This document shows, piece by piece, positions 48,401 through 56,800 of a stretch of DNA of 64,000 nucleotides (its first letter is position 1; each line of letters opens with the position of its first letter). Origin of the DNA: a virus; the IMG/VR virus record IMGVR_UViG_3300030060_008361, positions 22,687-86,686 of that record. The stretch is one strand, 5' to 3'. The notes under the pieces were generated by a model. That model did no database searches. It worked only from the letters and a program-made list of their open reading frames with translations, and had not been told where the DNA came from. The position numbers were made by a program, and so were the translations under genes.

Positions 48401-51400
48401 AATAATGATAAAAAATCATTTTTTGGAACATTTGATGCTTTGGACGTTAGGTTGAGCACAAACACAACTAATTTGCCAATAGTTTGTAATATAAGCGCAT
48501 CAGTTTGGCCCCTAGATTCAAGAAAGGTCTTTACAGAGCTGCCGGTTGAGATTGGGCAATCCTACTTTAACGATGCGGATAATTTCTTACAGTCTCGCGA
48601 CCAAGGCACTCGCGCAGAGGGCATTCTACAAAATGATTTTAGTACATTCCCATTAGGGTATAATGGCCTATATGGTACGCCTCCTTTTTCAATGGTCTAT
48701 AACAGAAGAATCCCTCAGGCAATGTTAGGAAAGTATGATGTTGTAGATGACGTTTACAGTGACACCATAAATACGGCTCACTTTACTACGACGGACGGTA
48801 ACAATTCAACAGTTCCGCACAGGCAAATAAATAATACAGATATAACCCTGGGTACAACTGGGGTTACGCATTCTAGTGCTAGCGTCTATATGACGGTTCT
48901 TTCCGGTCACACTTCAAATGCTGACGGGAAGCTTAATATAATAGAAGAAATATCAGGCAGTACAAGTCTTTCAATATTTTTCTGGGCAACCAGAGCAGAG
49001 GTTTATGCGACAGGGTTTGAAGCAACTGATTCAGCTGACGACATTTACGTTGAGTATTCTCCGGTTTCAAACTTTAGCAGTGGTGTTGCCACTGTGTCAG
49101 AAAGTTTTAAGAAGTCTTCGACAACAACTTCCACTGATCAACTAGAGAGTCTTAGTAACTCCTCTGCCGGTAGAATACAAAGAGATGATCTACCAAACAG
49201 TTCGACACTAGATTATTACAAGATAGATATCTCAGTACCAGTTAATGGGGGTTTTTACAGGTTAAGAAAGGAGTCTGATGCATCTCCAGGCTTTGGGGAC
49301 ACTGTAGCGATATTCGAATTTGGGTATTCTACTCAACGAGCAGGCGAGTTTCTTGCTGGCGAAGCTATGTGGGAGGCTACCTCTGGAACCTTGGGTCCCT
49401 TTTATGATTCTTATAAAGAATATTCTTTTGGGGATATAAGACTAATTGCACAAGATCACTCAGTGATACCTGAATTTAGAATGAGCGAATTTGTCGAAGA
49501 GGTACTCAACAACGAAAGAACCTACCCAGAGAATGACTCTATAGAAGACCCGCTTTCGTATTGGCCAGACTTTTTATCATTAACGGGCGCCATACATCAA
49601 AAGTCATCAGGTGACTTGGATATAGGCGGCCAGTTTTTTAAAACATATTCAAACAGTGATTTTCTAAAATATTTTGAAGTGGTAGATAATGAAATAACAC
49701 ATCATCAGCACCCCGTTACGCATACTAGGTTGACTTTAAAATGTAAAGCAGCCATGAAGTTTTTACCATATAGGGGGTTTTACCCTGCGGAAAGAGTTGT
49801 ACAAATTTGTGACTTGTTTCACAAAAATTATTTAAGCGACGATGTATTGAATAGTTTAGCTCAAAAAAGAAACGATTCCGGAATAGTGATGACGACTTCT
49901 AATACAAGGAAATATCTTAACCTTCGAGCAAACGCTTCAAGATATCAAGCTACTAAGCCCCTTTTCGGCCCGGGCGTTTTAATGAACTCTATTAAAGCTG
50001 GCGTCGCTGTAGACTATCCGATTTTTACGGGAAGTTTTGATACCGTGTCATCTAGACTACCAACAACCGCATCTCTTAAGATTTTTTCAACTCTTAATAT
50101 ACCTAATAGTACAACGTTTACAGGATCAATAATTAACAACACAGAAGATGACGGAATGCCAAGAATAAAAAGTTCAGTCACTAGAAGAGTTAAGTTTGAA
50201 GATATGCTCAATCCTTCAAATTTATTTAGTGAAAATATTTTTGACAATGAGCCTCATCCAAGCGCAAGTTTACAATATGGAACAAAACATTGGAATAGGA
50301 TAATCGAGCGCCCTGCTGTATTTGGTTCGTTTGAGAAAGATTCGTTATTAGACGACTTGGGGGTTTCGTTTGAAAATACCGAAATAGGGTTTGCAAATCA
50401 AATTTCGCCTTACACTCGGGCAATTCATAACTTTGCTGCTGAGACGGTCAACTTCTTTGTTGAAGACGGTCATTTGACAACTTTAATATCAAAGCCCATT
50501 GATGAGTATTTTGTTTCGGGTGAAACGCACAAAATGAGGGTTAGATTAACGAATGTTAATAACGTCATGTATGACAGACATTCAGCATTCGGTCCACCGG
50601 TCGATGATTCGGGCAACGGCCTGCAATTGAAAAAATTAACATTGGTTTCGCAGCCATCAAACGCCTCATTGAGTTTGACGCTTGATGACCCAGACAACTA
50701 TTCTTCTTTACTGTCAACAATTGTTGATGTTAATCAGCTGCCTGCTATTACTGCCTCGTCAGTTGATAACTCCACGTCTGCTAGAAAGGTTATAATTAAA
50801 TTTTATAGCGCCAATGCCGCATGGTCAGTACCCCCTGCGGACAACTATTCAGACGACACAACATCCGCCGCGGGCCCTGTTTTGTATGTTAATGTTGATA
50901 CACCTGCAGCCGGCGCCGATCCAGACGAAAGAAAGAGTTCTATGGCCTCTTCTATAAAAGATCATCTAGATAGGTCAGAAGCAGTAAAAGATTATTGGAC
51001 AACTTCTGTAAGCGGAAACTCCCTATCTATATCAGCAAATTGGTTTGGATCAGCGAGCGGCGTTAGTTTTTCAACAGTTGACGCGGATACAATTGCTATT
51101 TTATCATCTTCAACAAAACCAAGAGTATTTGTTGAGTCTAGTTCGATATCTTTCTCGGGAGGACAAGCAGAAAACCAAGCAACATACACTTCAACTACGG
51201 AAACCATAACATCTTCACACGGATTTATGCCGTATGTTCCTCCGTTTTTGGATCCAAATTCTAGTCCATATGTTGAAATATCTTTCACACCAACAGAAAC
51301 AAAAAATTTCTCAGCCGAAGAGATAATACAAAATTCAACATATGAGTATTACAACTTTAAAGCAACACCAAACAATGCGGCCACAAATACAAATTATCAA

Positions 51401-52954
51401 GAAGCTATGTCATTGTCAGCGTCTTTAAACTTGGGAATATGTGTATCTCTACACACCGACAGCTACAGTACCACGATAAACGACAACTCTGTTTCTTCAA
51501 TTCTATCAGATAACCGCGTCGAACATCCCGGTCAAAATTTTGGATATGAAGATGTTTTTGACCAAGGAAATGGGGCACCAAAAGATAGATGGGTCATACA
51601 AACAAAGTGGGAAACGCCCGTTATGGATTTCGCAGAAGCAAAAGTTTCAGCATTAAACATAGATGGCAATACAATACAGGAAGTTACAGGCTCTCCATGG
51701 AAAGATAGATATTGGGACTCTTATTATGTAAAAAATGCCCAACTAAGAGAGAGTACTCCGGGATCTTTTATGACTGGTTCCACTGGAATATGGCACCAAA
51801 AAGGAAGCATAATAGATAAACAGACTGAATCAAACTTGGTAAAGGGGTATTTCCTTTCTGCTGAGGATGTTAAGGGCTCTCCTGGATTGGCCACCAAGCT
51901 TGGCTTTATTGGAAATGCCGAAAAAACCGAAGGTGGAGACAGCCTCAAGTTAGCTAAAGGTTTTAGAAGAAGAGTCGGCCCAATTGAAAATAGAAAAATG
52001 GTCAAAGAGGCCATCGTCGCAATTCCTTATGTCGCAAACCCAAATTCAACTCGCCAGGTTCAGTTCGTACCTCTTGACATGCACGTTTTCGAAGCTGCTC
52101 AAGCATCCCTTCAGAGTTTAAAGCACGAATTAAACTGGATGCAGATTTCGAACCAAGTAACTTCTCTTGATGACTACAGGAGGCTAGTGGCCAAATATAA
52201 GCATAAGACTGAAAATTATATTAGCGAAGCGCCAATAAATGCGGTAGAGTACCAACTTCATATGATGGAACAGTTTGTGTTACCACCATCTTTAGATTTT
52301 CTGCTAACGAATCAAGAGCCGTTTATGATGTACTTTTTTCAGTTTAGGGCATCTTTTGACAAGACAGATATAAGCAATATTTGGCAAAATCTATATCCTG
52401 AATCGAACAGCGCCGCAGCAAAAGCAAGATACTCTTGCGTAGACCGCTCTTTTGATGGAAGAATAACTCCCTTAAAGGATGTGTCATATGTTAGTCACTA
52501 CTTGGATACTTTGCCTGTTTCCGGAAGAAAACTTTCACCAGTAAAGCAAACATCTATATACGATCTATTTTCACCTAGAGGACGACTAAGTAACGCAAAA
52601 ACACGCTGGTTAGTCTTCAAGGTCAAAGAAAGAGCCCTTACTAACCTTGAGGCAATCAGAAAGAGGTCTGTTGATCCAAGATCAAACAATATTGATAAGT
52701 TCGAATATATTAAAGAATCGGAATCATCAGATGGCACTGGCTCACCAGCCCCTGAGCCATATTTTAATCCAGCATTTGGAAACGCGGGTGTGCTAACAAA
52801 CGATCCCGCACCCGATACTGAGCCCCGTCAACCCGGAGTCCAATTTAATTGGCCTTATGACTACTTTTCCTTTGTTGAACTAGTTAAGTTAGAGGCAAAA
52901 ATAGACTCTTATACATTTGGTATTCCGCCAATTGATGATGGCGGTATTAGTTAA
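39449..52954 (+). CDS. Giant tail protein, 4501 residues, with three LamG-like domains and a seven-bladed FG-GAP-type propeller
   Basis: One 13.5-kb frame. By eye: LamG-like 1 at residues 130-348 (DGNWHHYAFVVF, LDGSIDELRFWK); LamG-like 2 at about 699-900 (NSNWHLSVRF, FLNFNVWDDYL); an inserted domain at 1161-1282 and another at 1648-1778; an FG-GAP/integrin-alpha-like propeller at 1887-2290 with seven repeats (for example NFGYSVGIESDYLVIGAPGD); LamG-like 3 at 2371-2554 (DNEWHHIGFTY, FAIWDKQLTDVEV). The C-terminal 500 residues contain VEYQLHMMEQFVLPPSLDF and WPYDYFSFVELVKLEAK. LamG and FG-GAP folds commonly bind sugars or proteins, so a receptor-binding or baseplate-periphery role is inferred. 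A GC-rich block at 47341-47580 is compositionally foreign. Confidence 0.82.
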   Translation: MSEYKILGDNQEEQRKLTILGSGKYERISADSNAAFNEAAESNKYVEEYKKLVERVLPNIDTREPSTFAFYGSAEKYYENSFKYIQNSYPYDGSRLEKVQWSLSASAIDLAILQHEYPKETGFVNFSPSGWGTISTTSGKYGLPSTQEYIKFSGGPYVGSVFDASTGRESGLKINPTQGNTLEFWLKKDEFATTKTDSEVVFDSYTIDYAEGNSSYGRFLLEVSSSANSPFYLTYMSGTTGINRSQIGAGTTAATVADGNWHHYAFVVFHSSSHLYTELYVDGKYDSTKTTAIASMGDVEDYFNGTIGALATTKDSQGGLGYGKLDGSIDELRFWKTRRTAKDVGNYFDFPVHGATDKEQINSILGLYYKFNEGVLSDPSADKVILDYSGRLNNGTFVGYTSSSRNTGSAITLSQDTVTTEKELGDPIINSNSSKVTSALQVLKDIASPHDEYNNSSIFKSVPQWAYEPAAGSSNLDSEFSILLQTMASKFDSIKLLIDGIPRLGFKTYSDFTFAKGSVNYTQNFGTLLGCQSDFDIAFSNLGETDKFSAQNLLSRNFDILELPIVNKSNLDQYLYNLKFSKTDPTTGLGSFLVDSKSEDIKNKILNSIYVNLDKIYNTKGTLSSFRNLIRCFGVDEKLISPNMYGNNEQIPIDNTPFIEPVDINALCLDDKNNQVTLFQSSSTSTEDRHYIEGKSSGPISFETRVIFPEMDLSSVSPTTTNTSIFGLNRTETTHIGIPAANHCGFRVSAVKQSLHHKSAYFTLSSSAGIFDEITTDYYNNVYSNSNWHLSVRFSEDTSVKLSDFNVKGTKKYKVEFSGHHYDLDVLLHSFNLSSSISQANYSNFIQANKSVFIGAERADITGSLSKKTECKFLNFNVWDDYLENTELKTHAQSYNNNGRLLPMQQVDNNQSDTSLKGDTLVLNWQFENVSYNDTNTTLTVTDSTSGSLGDVNKLGVIKGYKYPGTTTAYGNKADIVDKEHLGNITYKEIDNLISRPRVEIKEREVDVFKLDSRPVSYTFSYEKSMYQIVSREMLKMLSGVSVFNNLIGEVVNKYRVDYKSLEKLRERFYKQVENDIDFERFVEFYKWMDSSLGGMLEQLQPASSNMNLGIQDVVESHALERNKYAHMLPTFEHKDPKIEGQILGINELLYDWEHGHATPPAASTATITFTGTVADQPEALIITSVDADGARTTKTYLAAGGNDAASGQFVREGGVAATAAGLKAAIEHNVRGHGNKITVSVDGGVVTLTQAAKGKAGNVSIGGTLNSDGNASVSGFSGGTGLDQAENCLWWQDRAERDGVLTIAGAPNNNREILRERTNNISVSGSTYVLRKLIRPYKVTMNKSTLLDMGSNRNANKIQGFYKIVNSNPQKQISLSKSDIYEFKKCDDVTDPQKERLYVAKTNTTGTSGYLDVDADAAFPFSLYSSSAENRQDFAVFQDGLAVTNNHDDQRASLQGPFVRENVGGMPHRRVKFGTDKDERPEAYALSANSNTLTLSRVPLGSPKSQISLGQQAVYNVTNIKTDTLSSVKKVGNYDKAYEIVQIAGRKLNNRLLTISSSIPNSPIRAGFIKDTVDYKIADRPRSEHIFVSRFSSPGGPETHAAAARDFESGELSIYNTVNYRNLSVRQPLNKLHSEKNEKSGYRLGHGTTAATATIKVTDAGGVGHGEVFKLSTFNGVEITYTINGGVAQAAGGGSGTSATVGFSGVGGGATGKVNAASAIAIAINATTGAGFIAESDGVDTVTVTQTQLGAIGNRVNVDTVSGVTISNFAGGSDGMPSVHMTNRNLFHSVVDNEIDNAATKSDNFYAQHPIPQNDIQYAWITASTTTGKTDFVENNLGFGHQHTYSTGSKKALEFTTSKTFQNPVLVQEFIGSGSVADSNPANMLGYSITSHGDYVAVGEPDAVIDGFREAGKVHIYKKLAGRFKEVQVLQGSDARSGATSSEKQFGFSVSMKKNILAVGSRQSNTASYDDGHNAQGKVVIFERLGGSDSWTQTREIGPPTTHAQTYSYFGQSLEFSPDGETLIVGAPEDDTVSSNHGAIIVFDRSSRYQFTHFLTSSAGTADSQIGFTVSFGKTTDNIETIAAGAHRLDGGRGKVEIFEYKYIDAATGTTWRNTQTLTALDNNANDNFGYSVGIESDYLVIGAPGDNSSLGSAYIFQKIDGTWKQIQKLNPKGVTGSYRIGYKVSIKNGVIYLGGYINDSDAQGAVLVYEKIGSQWAEVKTILTTDYDRVTEDGTTDVEAFSIEILPVDDLLFVGASRTTVSSNIKGSLYILERKGKSWADVQVNYAGINLGIVEEVDIDNNTIQPLTKTTIGQLLLHRQGPYGWPTWKQLRGYQHPVARAHKKNNIYSVAYIEQYPDPFEFNRKSILMSGNSADSTYLEIDKTREIFKNKSEISLFAWIKHPQADDSESHNLFAINTGTGGNRFAFSIKGTQAYTFDAPGVLAIYQTPNVGWKMSSGIRIDDNEWHHIGFTYRQLSTTSGEIELFLDGKSQGSKITVGAFSNIVDGQKDKVSIGHEFDGSLTTSDFWKGYISDFAIWDKQLTDVEVASLIRHEKPTDDSRFRGLANRFHPENKSKAGLKSFGPIDLRTHDTFNRLQVWYRMGDGSRNNLKDSIKARFLTVEDSIHKIYNNANIGSRGYYHARPTGSASNQSMTIVDVRNELPGTVMNRHAQRDRPNGKLQYRSQFGNPALSPGMNSGYRYARDSMFRKKLTGMFDVENPYERARYLDDHGPKVEDLATNNFVYGTVSDHRRNVNYKDIPVTERFNPMVMTVHSENAPLLFHDPENLRVIPGEAFQSIEDPRSPRHFDVRHNTEDIDQQKRELSWNLDQAYYASFTKNVSYGKKIDLWKDNPYMTPFGQVGIRKTFQNDITTFAEMLILTDSNKEEDKRNTFTPLFNNIIKKNDEGNKKLIEINYIEKIYPREINTFTKHAREREQYDFHGWKKLRDNRNVLLSGNVNHFNDEALLKLSTVSAFPHYTTNDENNDKKSFFGTFDALDVRLSTNTTNLPIVCNISASVWPLDSRKVFTELPVEIGQSYFNDADNFLQSRDQGTRAEGILQNDFSTFPLGYNGLYGTPPFSMVYNRRIPQAMLGKYDVVDDVYSDTINTAHFTTTDGNNSTVPHRQINNTDITLGTTGVTHSSASVYMTVLSGHTSNADGKLNIIEEISGSTSLSIFFWATRAEVYATGFEATDSADDIYVEYSPVSNFSSGVATVSESFKKSSTTTSTDQLESLSNSSAGRIQRDDLPNSSTLDYYKIDISVPVNGGFYRLRKESDASPGFGDTVAIFEFGYSTQRAGEFLAGEAMWEATSGTLGPFYDSYKEYSFGDIRLIAQDHSVIPEFRMSEFVEEVLNNERTYPENDSIEDPLSYWPDFLSLTGAIHQKSSGDLDIGGQFFKTYSNSDFLKYFEVVDNEITHHQHPVTHTRLTLKCKAAMKFLPYRGFYPAERVVQICDLFHKNYLSDDVLNSLAQKRNDSGIVMTTSNTRKYLNLRANASRYQATKPLFGPGVLMNSIKAGVAVDYPIFTGSFDTVSSRLPTTASLKIFSTLNIPNSTTFTGSIINNTEDDGMPRIKSSVTRRVKFEDMLNPSNLFSENIFDNEPHPSASLQYGTKHWNRIIERPAVFGSFEKDSLLDDLGVSFENTEIGFANQISPYTRAIHNFAAETVNFFVEDGHLTTLISKPIDEYFVSGETHKMRVRLTNVNNVMYDRHSAFGPPVDDSGNGLQLKKLTLVSQPSNASLSLTLDDPDNYSSLLSTIVDVNQLPAITASSVDNSTSARKVIIKFYSANAAWSVPPADNYSDDTTSAAGPVLYVNVDTPAAGADPDERKSSMASSIKDHLDRSEAVKDYWTTSVSGNSLSISANWFGSASGVSFSTVDADTIAILSSSTKPRVFVESSSISFSGGQAENQATYTSTTETITSSHGFMPYVPPFLDPNSSPYVEISFTPTETKNFSAEEIIQNSTYEYYNFKATPNNAATNTNYQEAMSLSASLNLGICVSLHTDSYSTTINDNSVSSILSDNRVEHPGQNFGYEDVFDQGNGAPKDRWVIQTKWETPVMDFAEAKVSALNIDGNTIQEVTGSPWKDRYWDSYYVKNAQLRESTPGSFMTGSTGIWHQKGSIIDKQTESNLVKGYFLSAEDVKGSPGLATKLGFIGNAEKTEGGDSLKLAKGFRRRVGPIENRKMVKEAIVAIPYVANPNSTRQVQFVPLDMHVFEAAQASLQSLKHELNWMQISNQVTSLDDYRRLVAKYKHKTENYISEAPINAVEYQLHMMEQFVLPPSLDFLLTNQEPFMMYFFQFRASFDKTDISNIWQNLYPESNSAAAKARYSCVDRSFDGRITPLKDVSYVSHYLDTLPVSGRKLSPVKQTSIYDLFSPRGRLSNAKTRWLVFKVKERALTNLEAIRKRSVDPRSNNIDKFEYIKESESSDGTGSPAPEPYFNPAFGNAGVLTNDPAPDTEPRQPGVQFNWPYDYFSFVELVKLEAKIDSYTFGIPPIDDGGIS
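42929..43293 (+). repeat. Inserted ~120-residue domain, copy A (in the 4501-residue protein)
   Basis: It encodes STATITFTGTVADQPEALII near the start and VVTLTQAAKGKAGNVSIGG, then FSGGTGLD at the end. By hand count the 300 bases 42961-43260 are 53 percent GC (159 of 300), whereas the flanking lines at 42841 and 43381 are 30 percent. It falls between LLYDWEHGHA and ENCLWWQDRAERDG, which read as one continuous host segment. Confidence 0.75.
44390..44783 (+). repeat. Inserted ~130-residue domain, copy B (in the 4501-residue protein)
   Basis: It encodes GTTAATATIKVTDAGGVGHG at the start and VDTVTVTQTQLGAIGNRVNV, then FAGGSDGMP at the end. By hand count the 300 bases 44401-44700 are 53 percent GC (158 of 300). 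Compared with copies A and C it has an extra glycine-rich loop (AAGGGSGTSATVGFSGVGGG). It separates KSGYRLG from PSVHMTNRN in the surrounding chain. Confidence 0.72.
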
Positions 52955-52977
52955 AACCGGACCAGACTGGAGCAGAT

Positions 52978-53835
52978 ATGTCATTTTTTGATAAAAAGCA
53001 AGAAGTAATAGATATTCGCCTAACGCAGTTTGGCAAAAACCTATTAGCAAGAGGCTTTTTTAAGCCTGTTTATTATAGGTTTTTTGATGATGACATTATT
53101 TACAATTCAAACTGCGCTGGTATCAAAGAAGAGCAAAACAGAACAGAAGAAAGAATACTAGAAGCACAAAGGCTGAAAACACAACACCTCACGCTTAGTG
53201 TTGAAGAAAAGTTCGACCAAAATCAGGAATTAATAAATTCAGGTAGTGTAAAGACTTTTATGGAAATATCCAGAAGACAAGACCCCTTGTTTACAGAAGC
53301 TATATTGAAATACCCATTAGAGAATAGTAAGCTAAACTCTAATGTGGCCCCTAGGTTTGAACTAAACCTTCAGGGAGCAAAAATTGACAAGGTCGATGAC
53401 TCTATCAACGTTGATGGAGTTAGTTTGCCTGTTCCTCAATTGCAGGTAACGGCCTCTTATACTTTGTATAGAGATTCTAGGAATGAAAATCCTGAAAATC
53501 AAATTTCTCCAATGTTGTATGATAGTGAAAACTATATTGATTTAACGAGAGATAGAGTTGATTTTCTTAATAAGACTTCTTTTTATATAGATAGGCAAGA
53601 TTTAATTATAGATCTGCAAGAGTATGGTGTAGATTTGGGATTGGATAATTTTGAAATAGAATTGTTTGAAATACAGGAACAGGACAGAGAAGATGGAACC
53701 AAAAAACAAATCTTAACAAGGGTTGAAAGCGAAACAAAATTTAAAAAAATATTAAATATAAGAACAGATTCAATGGTAGAGAAGCAATCCAAAAGAGATA
53801 AATCAGGAAGAGCGACACCTAGAGGAAGATCATAA
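52978..53835 (+). CDS. Phage structural protein with shared N-terminal module, copy 1
   Basis: A 285-residue protein starting MSFFDKKQEVIDIRLTQFGK, then LLARGFFKP ... FFDDDIIYNSN. The first 45 residues follow the pattern F-x-D-x(4)-V/I-I-x(3)-L-T-x(2)-G-x(3)-x-A-x-G-x-F-x(5)-F-x(2)-D/E-x-I-x-Y, also found at the start of the gene at 60856. The rest is charged, with a probable helix (TEERILEAQRLKTQHL) and later beta-strands. The start has GGAG in CTGGAGCAGAT upstream. From memory, proteins with this N-terminus occur in marine myophages. Virion location is inferred. Its stop overlaps the next start. Confidence 0.68.
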   Translation: MSFFDKKQEVIDIRLTQFGKNLLARGFFKPVYYRFFDDDIIYNSNCAGIKEEQNRTEERILEAQRLKTQHLTLSVEEKFDQNQELINSGSVKTFMEISRRQDPLFTEAILKYPLENSKLNSNVAPRFELNLQGAKIDKVDDSINVDGVSLPVPQLQVTASYTLYRDSRNENPENQISPMLYDSENYIDLTRDRVDFLNKTSFYIDRQDLIIDLQEYGVDLGLDNFEIELFEIQEQDREDGTKKQILTRVESETKFKKILNIRTDSMVEKQSKRDKSGRATPRGRS

Positions 53836-56800
53836 TGCCAGCTGACGTATTGACAGTACAAGCACTTGAAAATTTCAAAAATTCAATTCCGTATGGTCTC
53901 GACATGAATTTTGAAAGTGCCCTGCCGCCTTATAAAATAAATTCTGTCGTTGCTGCTGTTAGGAGCGAGGAAGGCTCGACTGTAGGCATCATCGATGTCA
54001 ACTGCTCGATAAGCAGAGATCTCACTTTAAAGTATGACTCTTGGATAGGGTCCTCAGAGTTTTTAAAATATGTAAATTTTTACTTTATCTTAGCAGGGTC
54101 CCCAGATTCCAGGTCTGGCGTAGGACAAGACCACGTTAATGCCTTATATTATCCAGACACAAGAGCTTTTGGGCTATCAATGCTCAATCCGGATTTCTCA
54201 GATTCTTTATCAAATTGGGACAGGCCCTGGGCGGCGGACATATCCTTTGATCAGTTGTATCAGCAATATGGATTTTTATCAACAGGTTATATAAATGCGA
54301 ATGACGTATATAATGGTCAAAGATCTACTTTCTCTTATGCTGATGCCTCAGGTCAAGGTCAGTTTGATATTGATTCCGGCCGGTATACCGGCACTCCGTT
54401 GGACAACGACGAAGATATGGACGTCATTACCGCGAGTCTCCGTGGAAGGTCAGCTTCGACAGTCAGCCAAACAGTCGGCAGAGAAACTTTTTTTAATATT
54501 GTGCTGCCGTTCTTTATTCCTGATAGTTTTTTTGAACGCTTCGGTGAAAAAAGTTTGTCAGTATATTCTTTTTGCCAACTAGACATAAATACATTGGCAA
54601 GTGATTATAATTTAGGCCAATATATCTCTAATTTAAGTGTTTTTGGTGGCCCACTAAAGTATGAAAAAATACTAAAATGGAATAACCTCCATCAGCAATG
54701 GAGCAAATCTACCACCAGATCTATTTTTCAAGACTCCCAAGGCAACCCCTACAGTGGCCTGACACACTTTCATGGAAAGGATCCAGAAACAGGAGTAGGC
54801 ACTGGCCCTGATGGTTATACTGGCTGGATGGAAGGTCCAGCTTCTGGGCACATGGCTGGTAGAAAAAAGTTATCTCGGCGCACTATGCCAAACAATAAGG
54901 TGGTTATGTCTACGCAGGGCAGCGCTTTAGATTATGAGGGCATGCCCTTGTCTCATCGTTTTAGTGTTGGGCCCTTGTCTGGGGTTGAGAACCCTCTAGA
55001 GATTACAATAAACAACTTTGCTACACCATATGGTAATTTGAGACTTGGAGAGGACCTAATGAGAGCCCTCAGATCAGAGACGGGACTAGCAGAAATTATT
55101 AAAGCATCGCCTGAGTCTGGAAGGGTCATAAAAAGCGAATTAGAGAAGTTTCAAGATCGCATATTTAAAAGGCTTGTACTTAGATCCCAAAAGAGACCAA
55201 GTGAATTAAAAATGTTCAGCAACGAAAACAATCCAAATTTACAATCTTTTAACGCTGAAACTTTTAATTATTCACTCGCAGCTGTATTGAATCTTGAAGA
55301 CCTTGTTGCATCAAACTCAAAACTTGGGCATCTTATAGATTTTCATAGAGACAATATAGCTGGCAGCTCTATAGAAGAAATAAGAAATGATGTTTCTAAA
55401 TCTAACTCTTATGATTTTATAACTTTGTGTCTGCTCCGGTGTAACACTCAAAATGTTCAGCTTTATAGAAAAAGAGTGGAAAATCAGCCATCTTTTAACA
55501 ACAGATCATCAGCTCCAATATATGGCGACTATAACACAAACGTTGTAAAAAGAAAATTTATTTTCAATGAGTTATCGGATGGGGCAATACCAGGCCAAAC
55601 TTTAGATTCTATTATATACAACATAGATGGAATCCCATCATTATCTAATGTAGACTCTCAAGGTAGGGCAACAATATCTCGCGAAGCTACTTCGGCAATT
55701 GATTGTACTTTGTCTTTTGGCAATTTTAAGAACAGCCCCGAAGGGATGATCGTCCCGATGTCAATACAGGATTATGATTTATTTTACGAAACATCATATG
55801 GAAACTATAAATACGAGTTAGAGCTTAATCTTACTGACGGGCCCGTAGAATATATGAAACAGGCGGTCTCTGAGTTCTCCGTTCTTTTGGATAGGTATAG
55901 ATCATATGTTAGTGAATATGAAAGATATATAATTGCTCAAACTGGCAATATGATTGCAGGCCCCGCCGAGTTCTCCAGAGCAATGAGGATAAATATGGCA
56001 GTGGCCATGAACTCAGAAGGCAATCCGGATCAAAAATATGGCCCACTTCTAAATCAGCTTGTTGCTTACTATTCTTTTTTGTTGTTTGTTTTAACTCGCT
56101 CTTCAGCCCTTCTGGATACAGAAATGAAAGAGGAGTTAATCTCTTCTTTACAATATAAGAATTATAGTTTTCCAACTGTGCGATTTTTTCTTGACAAATG
56201 TAACACCTTGGAGCACACATTGAGAACTATGGTACATGGAAAAGACATTGACATTGAAAACACACTCAACATGGGTACCCATAAAAGATCAGCGTCTTTC
56301 AACGTAAGCAAAGAACATCCAGCCTCAGCCATGAATATTAAAGGGGAGTTGCCAAATGTAATGGTAGCCCACCCTCCGGGTACTGTTTTTATTGATTATT
56401 CTAATATAGATCTAAGGAACCCAGAAATATCGGACAGCTATCGGCTATTTTACATCCACCGTACTCGTTATGGTGAATCTCTGGATATAAAAACCGCTAG
56501 AATTCGCCGCGGCCCGGATGGTAGCATATACGTTAAACCTAATGCTGTTCCGACAAGGGTCGATATCGCCCATGCAAATGAAGTACCTGCTCATGATGGT
56601 CAGGGGATTGCGATGGATGCTGCCCCAGCAGCCAACAATGCCATCGATGCCGCGGCAGCAGCAGTTGATAATGCTATGGATATGCTCGGAGGCATGACTT
56701 GGTCAAGCCTTGTTTCTAAGGCAGCATCGCTCAATCCAGATTTACAATCTGGTTGTGGCGATATACTAGAGGACGAAACTGTGATAACCGAAGACGTGTC

